NCBI RefSeq assembly: GCF_030247195.1
Contig: NC_080671.1
Location: 104,519,845-104,583,844, forward strand
DNA: 64,000 nucleotides
From: Topomyia yanbarensis
Taxonomy: Eukaryota > Arthropoda > Insecta > Diptera > Culicidae
Direction of reading: 5' to 3'
The position numbers and the translations under genes were made by a program. Shown here piece after piece: positions 34,915 through 44,797 of the stretch (positions are counted from its first letter, which is position 1; each line of letters begins with the position of its first letter). Under the pieces are notes generated by a model. The model saw only the letters and a list, made by a program, of their open reading frames with translations, was not told the origin of the DNA and searched no databases.

Positions 34915-35672
34915 TAGCGAAATCTATCCTGCTTTGGCTGGTCGAAATTAGATTCCCGAACGAGTACTCCAGTCGGCCAAGTAGACGCTTTGAGTGCAGT
35001 GTACTTTAGTTCCCTCGGAAGCTTAACTCGGAAAGAAACAAAGTTGAGTTTCGTGAGATCGGTGTCCTTCTTGACCAAAAAAATTGCTTTGGGTGCATCG
35101 CTTATTCCAAGGCATTCTTGGGTCATGGCAACGATTTCCTCCACTGTATGGCTCGGGTCAAGACGGCTCAAATAGACCCAAAACTGCTCCCGCTCATCCG
35201 CAACTGTTCTGATTTCCCGCTGAATGGCTCTAGTACCACAGACAGCGGCTGCAGTGGCGCGAATTTTAGCATTATTCTCGCGACATCGTTTCGGAGTGGG
35301 CAGATCCTCCGGATGTCGCTTGACAAACAGCCCCCTTTGAGTTACAGAGCCGTAATTGGCTGAAAAATTATTTTCAATACGGCTCGAGAGATTTGAGACG
35401 ACCGTGTTCAAATTATCTACAGCCTCACAAAATTTTTGTGTGTCCACAATGGGAGCAGCGGAAACGGATTGCTGCACCCACTCGTTGAAACAGCGAGCAC
35501 AATCGTCACAGAGCCAGTACAGGTTGTTGTTGAAACTAGACAACAGGTCTAGTGCGGATCGCTGCATACCGGGGATACAGGTGCGGTGGAAAATCGATCC
35601 GCAATGGCCGCGACATGCAATTTTCTCAATCCCATTAACGGGAGAGTCGCATGACTTGCAACTATAACTCAT
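34914..35672 (-). CDS. CR1-type ORF1 with PHD-like zinc finger
   Basis: 252 aa from ATG at 35672; an upstream TTG is in frame, but ATG (MSYSCKSCDSP) is preferred. Residues 4-50 form a PHD-like Cys/His array: C-x2-C, C-x3-C, H-x2-C, C-x2-C ending LCDDCARCF. Coiled-coil-like sequence follows, then a C-terminal region with RDxVRI-type basic residues. PHD-bearing ORF1 proteins are known in CR1-clade LINEs, where they act as RNA-binding chaperones of the RNP. The frame is intact. The TAA stop overlaps the ORF2 ATG (TAATG). Confidence 0.8.
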   Translation of the reverse strand: MSYSCKSCDSPVNGIEKIACRGHCGSIFHRTCIPGMQRSALDLLSSFNNNLYWLCDDCARCFNEWVQQSVSAAPIVDTQKFCEAVDNLNTVVSNLSSRIENNFSANYGSVTQRGLFVKRHPEDLPTPKRCRENNAKIRATAAAVCGTRAIQREIRTVADEREQFWVYLSRLDPSHTVEEIVAMTQECLGISDAPKAIFLVKKDTDLTKLNFVSFRVKLPRELKYTALKASTWPTGVLVRESNFDQPKQDRFR

Positions 35673-36045
35673 GGCTGATTTCAACCCGCCTTTTGTCGCT
35701 TACGACCTTTTGAAAACCCACCCGAGATTTCGTCTCGCTGTGCGCAAAGTTAAAGTGTAGGGAACACTTTCCACTACTCGCGTGCAGATGGCGAAGTGAG
35801 CGCGTAAGTTTTTTTTGTGGGAAATTACACACAGGTTGCAGTCTCACAATTTCACCGTAGACTCACAAAGTTTTCACACGGCGAAATAAAGCACTTTAGC
35901 ACAAGGATTTCACTGGTGAGCAGTACACGAAACAAAACAGAATGTCCGTCAAGCGACTGGAAACTTTTTCGCCGAAAAACGGTAAGTAAAACAGAGATAA
36001 AATGGAACTATCTCCAGAGCAAAAAAGCAAACACAATGTAAACAA

Positions 36046-37339
36046 ACTGGTACTAAATGATGACTTTGACCACATTGGCCACCTATGATGGTTCTGGATG
36101 CCACCAGGTACTTCCCAAGTTCGGAAGTTAATCTCACACCTTTTTCTCAGGGAATTCTTGACCGATTTTTAAAAACTTGGTTTCAAATGAAAGATACAAT
36201 ACTCGCATAGACTGTTGTTGAATTTCATTCGTATCTGATATATGGTTCCGGAGTTACAGGTTGTTTATTGCGACCACGTAGGAATTTCCCACATAAACCG
36301 GTACAATCGTAATACTTCAAAGGTTAAAAATCCATTTTTCTATTTGCAAGTCTAGATAACATCATTTCTATTTACAAGACTAGATCACTGATGGCCAATC
36401 AAAGGATCTTTGAATATAATGTCCACTATCGACAGTTCCGGAATTTTCGGTTTCTGGACATATTCCAGAATTAGTCACATCGATTACTTGGTGATGACTG
36501 AACCGATTTTCATAAACCAAATCTCAAATGGTGGGTATAATATGCGGTTGGGTGTTGCATACTCCATCAGCCCCCTCTCAGATTCCCCTCACACCATCTC
36601 TTTCTACATAAACCCCCCTCCTCCCCTTTGACCTACATTCTCTTCATCCGCCATATACATTTTTAGAGAATTTCGTCCCATAGCCATATATTATAAGTGA
36701 ATTTGGAGTCGCTCAGCTCAAATTTGATATCGAAAAGATCAGATCAATTCATCTTATAGTGATAAATTGATTTTGTCACACATTTTATGATATAAGTTTT
36801 GCCAATAGTTGGTAATGAATACGAATGAGAACATAAATAAACTATCCGATTTCATTATCGTCAATTCGGTTCTTGCGGATAGATTTCACCGTACTTTAGT
36901 GAACTGTAACTTTTTTTACTACAAATTTTATATTAGATGAGAAAGTCTATCGACATTCTTACTATTCTTATTATGACTTTCAGCTATCAACTCGGTATCG
37001 TTTTTTTTGGTTTTAATCAACAATTTTATTAATTGTGTGTTTAGGCTAGCCTCGATTCGACTGATTTCTTAGCTGTATTTTCGATTCAGGTATAACACTT
37101 TTTTACTTTTTAATGACATTGGGTAGGGAAAGTTATGAAAATTGAGAGCCCTAGTACTCCAGACGCCTTTCTACTACTTATGCGCAGATTAATAAGTATT
37201 GATGCCTCGTTAGCCTAGTGTCGACTATCAGAGATAGTACGTCATCAGCCTTTAACTTCGCAAATTCTGTAGCATAAGCACTCAAGTTAACTAGCAGAAT
37301 TTTTATAATAACTTGCATCAACTTTAGACAAGTCCAACA
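36046..37339. other. Intergenic with diverged dispersed repeat
   Basis: 36150-36560 is a diverged relative of the repeat at 9728-10210 (ATGGTTCCGGAGTTACAGG). 37123-37155 holds GGGTAGGGAAAGTTATGAAAA, which recurs at 38898-38918. No gene supported. Confidence 0.45.
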
Positions 37340-37677
37340 CAGTGAAGATCCGTTTTTCACAGCCCTTTGGTGAGTTTTAGGCTGTTAAAACGGGGATATT
37401 GACAAAATCGGGACATGTATTTTTAACAAACCGAAGCTCTTAAAATATTCTTCTTTAGTCCCTAGATATAGCTTCATAACCCTTTCCGATTATTTAGGAT
37501 TAGTAATTAAAATTTGGATTTTTTCATATTAAGGATCTCTGAGATAAGCAAAATATGCTCAAGAAAAAAATTACTCGAATTCGACTTGGTTCGTCTGCTA
37601 GAGCTCATCAAACTACCAACTATCAATTCTCATATGAGGCTGACAAAATCGTGGGTTGATAAAAGCGGGTCTTCACT
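37340..37677. mobile_element. Tc1/mariner-like MITE (CAGTGAAGACCCG family), near-complete
   Basis: The left terminus is CAGTGAAGATCCGTTTT; the right terminus, reverse-complemented, is AGTGAAGACCCGCTTTT. About 338 bp with no ORF. Shared internal words: GACAAAATCGGGACAT, AACCGAAGCTCTTAAAATAT and TTCGTCTGCTAGAGC. Related partial copies are at 27890-28043 (right part) and 63181-63345 (left part). A TA duplication is not clearly preserved here. Confidence 0.75.
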
Positions 37678-38542
37678 ATAATCTATCAATCGTACAATGT
37701 AATGGTACAACAACATGACAACAATGCTCCATAAATATCTTCTCGTCTCATTGCGACTGTACTCTCCGCAAAATATATCTTTGCCACACACGTCCATAGC
37801 GAACTAGTCCATTGTTTACATTGTTCTTTCAAATTGATGTTCTTTGGGTGTTTCAAACAACTCGAATAATTAAAAATCATATTCAATTTTGTTCTGTTTG
37901 CTTTTGTCCATTTCTGGACAGCCAGTTTATAAAAGGAGCAAATGAGTTATTTTAAATCTGCAATCTTTTCCTATTACACTAGTTATAACAGTATTTGTAA
38001 CTTGTATGGACTTGTCAGTTTCAGATTCACCCAAATCTGAAAAAATCAGATCCGTCCATATTTCGAAAATATATATTTTAGATAATTGTCAGCTAAGGGG
38101 TCATGCACAAATGACGTAGCTTTTTGCCTTTCTCATATAGAGGATATGCAATCACTCTAAAAATCGTCAACCTAATCCCGGCATTGACATAAGGTTTCTG
38201 GATTTTAACAGGAGAGATATACACCCCTCCCCACCCCCTCACCGGTCACCGCCAATTTAAATTCCCCTTAGATTACCCGTCATCATTCGGTCTATAAACG
38301 ATTTTGAAGGAAATGAGCCAGGGAATCTAGAAAAAATAGTTAATTGTTACAGTGTTGCCAAATCTGATATATTTCCAGTTTAAAACTTTAAAAAAATTTC
38401 TCACAATTCGTGTATTTTTGTTTCGAAAATGATTATGCCATTGTGTTTCTCAGATAGTTTTACAAATAAAAACATCTTATGCATCAAGACAACTTGTGCT
38501 AATCCCAAGATGGGTGGGTAATGTCTAGGACATAACCGGAGT
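37678..38542. other. Intergenic with repeat fragments
   Basis: 38130-38180 contains GCCTTTCTCATATAGAGG...TATGCAATCACTC, a fragment of a repeat abundant in Aedes and related to 54690-54915. 38508-38550 is the F-repeat module GGGTGGGTAATGTC...CATAACCGGAGTGTCGTGAC, into which the next hAT element inserted. Confidence 0.5.
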
Positions 38543-40513
38543 GTCGTGACCAGGCCCGATGAGAGGGGGGGTCAGCCGGGGCAATTGCCCTGGGGCCCGG
38601 GTCGCGTTTGGGGGCCCGAATTTTTATCCGGAAGATGGGTGAAAATGTCTGGTATTCATAGAAGAGCAAGAAAAATAAGAATTGTAATTTCTTTGTAATT
38701 ATTCACCCTATTAAATTGTCATATGATGAAAGCGGAGAAAAATTTGAAAGACATTTTAATCTAATAACTTGAGAATTCGAAATTGTGGATACCAGAGCTT
38801 TATTTTATATTTAACTTTTTCCTTTTTTATTTCGACTATGTTAGTCACATTTTCTTTTTACATTTTAACGACATTCAATTAGCTAGAGATTACTGGGTAG
38901 GGAAAGTTATGAAAATTAGAGCCATAGTACTCAAGTGAGAGCAAGGATGTGATGTAAACAGATCGGAAAACTAGAAGTGGCTTAATATCGTACGGGCTTA
39001 ATCTTTGTCTTCTGTTAATGAGGGTCGAGCTTAGGCAGTATAACTACGAATCACCCGAGTTCACTAACATGTGTCCTGGTATCGATAGACGTGTCCATCT
39101 TTACCGTGACAACCGACGATATATTTAACATTTGTTAAAACAAACGTTCTTAGAGGAGTTGTCTACTTTATGTACTAGGTCAACAAAACCGAGTTTTTTG
39201 TTTGAATTGGCAGAATACTTTACAAAACGTTCAGAAGCCAATTCAATGTATTTTCGAAGAGAACAGCGCCAAACAGAAATGCAAGCACACGGACGTATCC
39301 GTCCTCTTCTGCGTTCGTTTCTTTACTGGTGGAACCGGTTGTTGGATTGCAGACACTGGGAGTATTTTATTGAGTGAATATTTGTTTCTGTAAGATCCAC
39401 AAATCTTGGTTTTGAAGCTTTTTGTGGTTTGGCATAAGATAACGATGTGCTGTTAGCGGTTATAGTAGGCGGACTTTTCTTAGCTACTGCTGTACAATGT
39501 TTTAGGTGGTGCAGTGTTTTTTGGAGAATTTGCGCATAGGAATCTGCCCTGGGTGCATAACCGGTGTTGTCTGATGAGATGTTCCATGTTCGGTTAATAT
39601 GCATAAAATGGTTTTGTAAAAAGGAATTAGTTTGTTCACAAGCATTCTCACCACAGGAAAAGGATTAGAATTACCCTGGAAAATGTTCCTCAATGTTATT
39701 AAATCCATTTCTCCGTACCTTGATATAAACTTTTTTTTATCGCCATGTCAGGAGTGGGCAGAGATAAATCGTGTAAGCGCACCTGTTTAGAGCCGTTGTC
39801 TATATATACGGGGATGCTTTAGTTAACGTTGCCGCATTCGTTGGCGTGTTGTATGTTGTTTCGCGTAACGAATGACTGTGATTAATGTTTTATATGGTGC
39901 AATTGTAGGATATTAGCTCCTGCCACATTGAGCACCTTTTTCACTTTTAGTAATTGTTTCACTTCTCGAATAGCTGGTCTCAAAGAACATTACCAAAAAA
40001 AAACAATAGCAACACAATTTATCCACAGTGGGGCTAGTTTTTGCCGGGGATCTATGGCGGAACGATTTTAGCTTGGACTCCGGGAGGGATGAGAAGGTAG
40101 ACTGGCCTTAATTAACCGGTAATTGAAATAAATTTTTATTTGTATATTTGTATTTTTATAGCACGTTAAAATAATTTTTCGCCAAAAATGCTTTGTGTTA
40201 AGATGGAACACTAATTTTGGGCGTCGCTAGAGATGTTTGTGATATCCATAAGAAGCCAATTGCTATGTGCCAAATAAGGAAATCAAATCAGTTCAATTCA
40301 GTCACCAGTACTAGCAGTCGTTTGCCCGCTGTACTCGCAGTTGTTTTATTTGCGTTTAATTACTTATTACTGCGTTCTGTGTCATTTTTTGTCTATTACT
40401 GCATATTCCAACAGCGTATTAAAACCGACTTCTACATTAAAACGTCACATTCCTTTCCAAAAAAACCTTCATAAAAGCAATGATTAGAAAAATTTCTCGG
40501 TTGTTCTATATTT

Positions 40514-41502
40514 ATAATCCTACAACGGTTTTTTTGGGGTACATTTGTACCCCAGAGCTATTCGCAATCCCTGTTATTCCGTTACGGTTTATTTTAACTG
40601 CAAGCAAACTTTATCATAAATCAATTTGATTATTAAACTTCCATTAAAGCTGGTGCAACCTATTTGTTTCACTTAAATAACCTAACAGTGCCTGCTTAAA
40701 ATTTGTCTGGGGTACAAATGTACCCCACAAAACCGTTTGCGTTAGTGTTTTATCATGTGTATATAATTCGGAAAATTTATTATATCTTTTTTATAAGCAA
40801 AATATCGATACATAGTAACTTGCGTGAAATTGTATAGGCTTCAACACTGCTGAACAATTAAATCTGTTATTTGATTTAATAATGCTACTATAGCAAAGTA
40901 ACTAGAAAAGGCGCTTGGATCGTAATCGTATTTTTTGGTTTTGATGTCAAAATATGATTTGTATATAATATGTACTACGCACCACTCAATTCCTCATCTT
41001 CTGTAGCCCAAGTTCTGGAACGTATAATGCACTGGTCTGTTCCTTCATCGCCTATTTTAACTTCGTTACTGCATATTGCTGTATATTTACTATTTGTATT
41101 GTATTTGTATTTGGTGTTCAAACAAGCATCGGAATAAATGCACTTTTTGGTCGGTTTTTGAATTATTTACTATTTGTTCAAAAGGCAATTTAATAATATT
41201 TACAACGCCGTATAGATAGTAAAAATCGGTTAGAAGCTTCCGAAGTTATAGCAATATTAAGGTTAAAAAGGGATGTTGACGTATTTTTAGGACAAATTGT
41301 ATAAAAATGAAAATGTGCATAAAAAATTTGCAAAGCACGATTATTTTTGAAAAGGCTGCTTTGATTGGCTTATTTTTGAATAAAACTATCTAATTTAATT
41401 ATAAATTCAATAAAAACTAGGCATATTAGAGCGGTTTTAATTCTGGGGTACGAATGTAACCGTTTACGTATAGAAAAAGTTACGAAACCGTTGTAGGGTT
41501 AA
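40514..41502. mobile_element. piggyBac-like non-autonomous element, copy 1
   Basis: The body is 40518-41498. The left terminus is TCCTACAACGGTTT; the right terminus, reverse-complemented, is CCCTACAACGGTTT. TTAA follows on the right and ATAA precedes on the left, a plausible mutated TTAA target duplication. Subterminal palindromes GGGGTACATTTGTACCCC (40537-40554) and GGGGTACAAATGTACCCC (about 40705-40722), and a mutated copy (41445), mark the family. CCCT-type termini plus TTAA suggest piggyBac; with no transposase the class is inferred. Confidence 0.55.
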
Positions 41503-41630
41503 ACGAGAATTACGAGCTGAATTTGCTACCTTATTCTTGCTAACAACAAAAGCTAAAAACTGCTCCACCGCTACCAACAGATAAATCTACCCGTGTATCA
41601 TTTTGTCTAAACCACAGAAGCAAAATGTCG

Positions 41631-42504
41631 TAGGGGAGCCCGGGGCTAGTTGGCGGTTGAGGTAATTTGGCGGAATCCCTTTTTCTCTGTTTCAATTAGA
41701 CATATAGCGCTGGCTCTTCTTGTGTACCTCAAGTTAGGTAAAACCCGTTATCCAATGTGTTTTGTTGCAAAACGATTTGTTTGGTGGAAGTTGTGGGTGA
41801 TATTGTGTTTTCGAGTATACCACGTAAATGTTCTAAATTTTAAATGCTTTGCGTTATTTAGAGTGATTTTAAATCTATTTCCCGAATGATTATATTTTTC
41901 GATAGCGCGTGAAAAGAGCATCCGTATAGATATTACATCTATCCACAAACAAAAGTAATTTTTTAAATAATTTTTAATAAAATATGCGGTTGAGGCAAGT
42001 TGGCGGTGCTGCACGTGGGATAAGTTGGCGGTACTATTTACAGTGCAATAAAATCATGAAATATTTTTATTTCTGGAATTCACTCCAAAGTAAGAAAATC
42101 TTTTTCTTGTGTATCTCGCCAATGTAGGAGACATTTATTCCGGCCAATTGCATAAAAAATTTCGAAAATTTTCTTTTGTATAGGGAGTACGCGTCAAAGT
42201 CAAAATTCCGGGGTATTGAAACTGAAATATAATAGCAAATGTCGGTTAATATACAGTTTTCTCGAAAAGACATTCAGCACGTTCCAAAAGGACCCTTGAA
42301 GTAATTGAATCTCCATTTGATTGCTTAGTTTTTGACGTATACTCACATACCGCCAACTTACCCCGGGGCCGGGGTAAGTTGGCGGGTTTTCCGCGTCACA
42401 TATTTTTGTCTCTAAAAATGGAGACAATGCATCAAACACTTTAAAAAAATCGGCGATAAAAATTGAAACCAAAAAACCCCGCCAACTAGCCCCAGTCTTC
42501 CCTA
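41631..42504. mobile_element. TA-flanked MITE with GGCTAGTTGGCGG termini
   Basis: The body is 41633-42502 (870 bp) with TA on both sides. The termini are GGGGAGCCCGGGGCTAGTTG and, reverse-complemented, GGGAAGACTGGGGCTAGTTG, and both continue GCGG. Internal copies of AAGTTGGCGG occur near 41999, 42024 and 42371. No transposase. Superfamily open; TA fits Tc1/mariner or several other groups. Confidence 0.7.
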
Positions 42505-43183
42505 CTTCAACCTACTGTGTCGAACGTGAATAAAAATGAATGACGATCAAAGCGGAAAATGGCCGTACTGTGGTCAAACTGTATTCCTGTTTACTTTTCG
42601 AGGTGTCCCTTAAAATCACCTGTTGGAGAAGTTAAAAATATCAAATTTGCAAATGGAGGTAAAGATGATCAATGTCTATACCTTACAATTTCATAGTTGG
42701 ACATAGTGTACTGATTATTTTTCAGACTAATAATCAAGTAGAAGCGTTTATTGCGCAAAATTAAATATATCATTGAATGTGGCAACATGAAGTCAGTACC
42801 TCTGTATATATAAAGGCGATGACACAAACGTGGTGCGAATACACGGATTATCTCCATATACCTCTAATAAGGTTGTTAACCATTGTGTACATTTTTAACA
42901 GGGCAAAAGAGTACCCGGGAATCCGCTAATTGAAAAACTCGTAACCATAGCAATTTTAGCAACAACAACATAGTTTGATATATGAATGAATATATACAAG
43001 TCCTCTAATCAAGATTCAAATAAGTAAGTTGAGAAGGGCCCGTCAGTAACACTAGCCTTGGGGCCCGCCGCCGCTCTCGACGGCCCTGGTCGTGACTACT
43101 CGTTTGACTTGTAATTCAAATCGAATGATACTAAATGAAATATGTGGGAATGTTTCAAGTTATTCTTTATAATAATTATGGTG

Positions 43184-43208
43184 GTTCTGAAAAGAACCTT
43201 TGTTGTTG
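43184..43208 (-). promoter_or_regulatory. Histone-type 3' stem-loop sequence
   Basis: On the minus strand the sequence reads CAAA-GGTTCTTTTCAGAACC-ACCA: a 6-bp stem, a TTTC loop and the flanks expected of the replication-dependent histone mRNA 3' end, which is bound by SLBP. Upstream on that strand (43204-43400) I find no histone C-terminus such as RGERA, GFGG or KYTSSK. It is therefore an orphan motif, perhaps captured by repeat F. Motif identity is high; function is doubtful. Confidence 0.55.
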
Positions 43209-44606
43209 GCGTCTGCGTTGATAGGGGATGCGCTGGATTTTAAGCTCGTTGCGACATTCATTCATGAAATGAACAAATTTCATATTTTCTTGCTTTGAAA
43301 TATCAATGTTAAAATCTCTCGAAACAACCATCGGAATCTTTTTTCTAGCGTACAGAAATGAACACGCTTAGCGAAAAACTAGGGGCGGGTAATGTCTGGG
43401 ATATAACCGCGATAATTATATTCTTAAAATTCTGCTTGTATCTCTTTCAAATGGCTAAATTTTACGCATTAAGTTCGATTCACCGGGTTCAGCGAAATTT
43501 TCCTGGGGATCCTGTTCGTTAGTATATTCAGTAAAACAATTTTATTACCGAGTTCTCCGCATTGAATACAGGCCAATAATTTCATATAATGATTTCAACA
43601 AGCAGACAATGTACATGTATGACAGGTGGGAGTGTTCTGAAGTGTTTTAGTGGAGGTAACAACATAAAATTGTGTATTGGACATTTTACAATGATTCTCC
43701 TTAACTCTGCAAAACCACGGGGCTGGCAGCGGAGGGTTAAGTTGTTTGGAAGAGATGACAGTTAATATATGATAACTAAAAATATAAAATTGCTCTATAA
43801 ATTGCAAAGTTATTGCCGCGTTGACCTGAAAATTTGTCATTTCATTCATATAGGAACAATCATTGAAATTATTCCAATTTATGCTTTGCAAGATTTGAAA
43901 TAACTTCGAAGTGTGGTCACGACACCCCTGTTATGTCATATACATTACGAACCCATCTTTTTCCATTTTGCATTCGTCCTAATAAGGACGGTTTGTAGAT
44001 AACTATGTTGATACAAGACGAGAATCTTTTGAAACAATTCAAACCTTGCCGACGATTGTTTTTACTGCGTACACACATATGATCATTCCCCTTTCGCAGC
44101 TCACACCGAATGAGCACGCTTTGCATCAAGGCGTTCCTATTTATAAACTTTTCGTTGCAGATGGAAGGCAATCCTTTTGCGCGATAAATGAAAATATTTT
44201 CATCATTCGTTTTGGTGTAGCTTTCGCTTAGCGGTAGAGTTGCCACATTCACTGATTTTCTTGGAAGGATTTGCAAAAACCTGTTATTAAGGTTCAAAAT
44301 GTACGTAACGCTTTCGCTAATATGCACTACTATCGCTTTCTCGCTCGTTCTCGTGCCGTGCATGAGCCTTTCCTTTCCGTTCGGTTTCTAATGGCATAAC
44401 CAAAATGAATATGCCGGATTTCCCCCACCAACTACTCTCGTCAAGCAACCCAATACGAATAATCATAGGAACAAACATATAGTGGACCTATATTTAAAAC
44501 TTTTCGTCATTGTATTGTTCGGTTGGTGCATCATGTTGACGGCTCTGTTCGGGATGGGCTGAAAATTTTCACATTTCCGAGTCGTTTTCGAAAGATTTTT
44601 CAAAAC
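43209..44606. repeat. Repeat F material with inverted end modules
   Basis: GGGCGGGTAATGTCTGGGATA (43383-43403) and the inverted GACACCCCTGTTATGTCATA (43920-43939) with ATTACGAACCCATCTTTTTC are related to the F module at 38508-38550. This gives either a 580-bp element or the right end of the F copy split by the hAT insertion. No coding sequence. The ORF at 43917-44363 (148 aa, minus) partly lies on the repeat and has no domain. Confidence 0.55.
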
Positions 44607-44797
44607 ACTATTTTTCCAGGGGTGGGCGTAGCGTAGTTGGTAAATTGATTGCCTTGCAGCGCACTTGGGTTCGAGTCCCGACCCCGCACATAGGGTTAGA
44701 AATTTCTCATAAGAGACTTTCCTAACCCGAAGAGGCGAATGACCCTAAGGTTAAAACCTCTATAATCGAAATAAAAAAACAAACAAACTATTTTTCC
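44607..44797 (+). mobile_element. tRNA-derived SINE (Feilai-like), copy 2
   Basis: The body is 44618-44786. It has the same modules as the copy at 7224: A-box-like TAGCGTAGTTGG, B box GGTTCGAGTCC, the AACCCGAAGAGGCGAAT module and an A-rich tail. Perfect 11-bp TSDs ACTATTTTTCC (44607-44617, 44787-44797). Relative to copy 1 it lacks a few bases between GCCTTG and CAGCGCAC. It is not a functional tRNA. Confidence 0.88.

Larger units (their letters stand above)
31756..36045 (-). mobile_element. CR1-type non-LTR retrotransposon, nearly full length, copy 1
   Basis: Read on the minus strand: 5' UTR (about 36045-35673), ORF1 (35672-34914), ORF2 with endonuclease and RT (34914-31760). The RT resembles CR1-clade mosquito elements such as Q and T1, and a PHD-like ORF1 is also known in CR1 elements. 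The 3' end is missing: similarity to copy 2 (50.6-52.9 kb) stops at about 31760, whereas copy 2 continues about 400 bp further to a TACAAA-repeat tail. ORF2 has three frame breaks. 3' truncation is unusual for a LINE and implies a later deletion or rearrangement. Confidence 0.85.
38543..43096. mobile_element. hAT-type element, family A copy 2, carrying nested elements
   Basis: The element is 38551-43088 (4,538 bp) with identical 8-bp TSDs GTCGTGAC (38543-38550, 43089-43096). The left end is CAGGCCCGATGAGAG; the right end, reverse-complemented, is CAGGGCCGTCGAGAGCGG, with GGGCCCGG blocks inside both, as in the copy at 12107-14165. It inserted inside the CGGAGTGTCGTGAC part of repeat F. No transposase is recognised; ORFs of 60-93 aa (39.1-39.7 kb) are unassigned. 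It contains a piggyBac-like element and a TA-flanked element. Confidence 0.88.

Noticed and set aside
43917..44363. 148-aa minus-strand ORF
   Set aside because: Its C-terminal part sits on repeat F and no domain is recognisable; I cannot support a gene.
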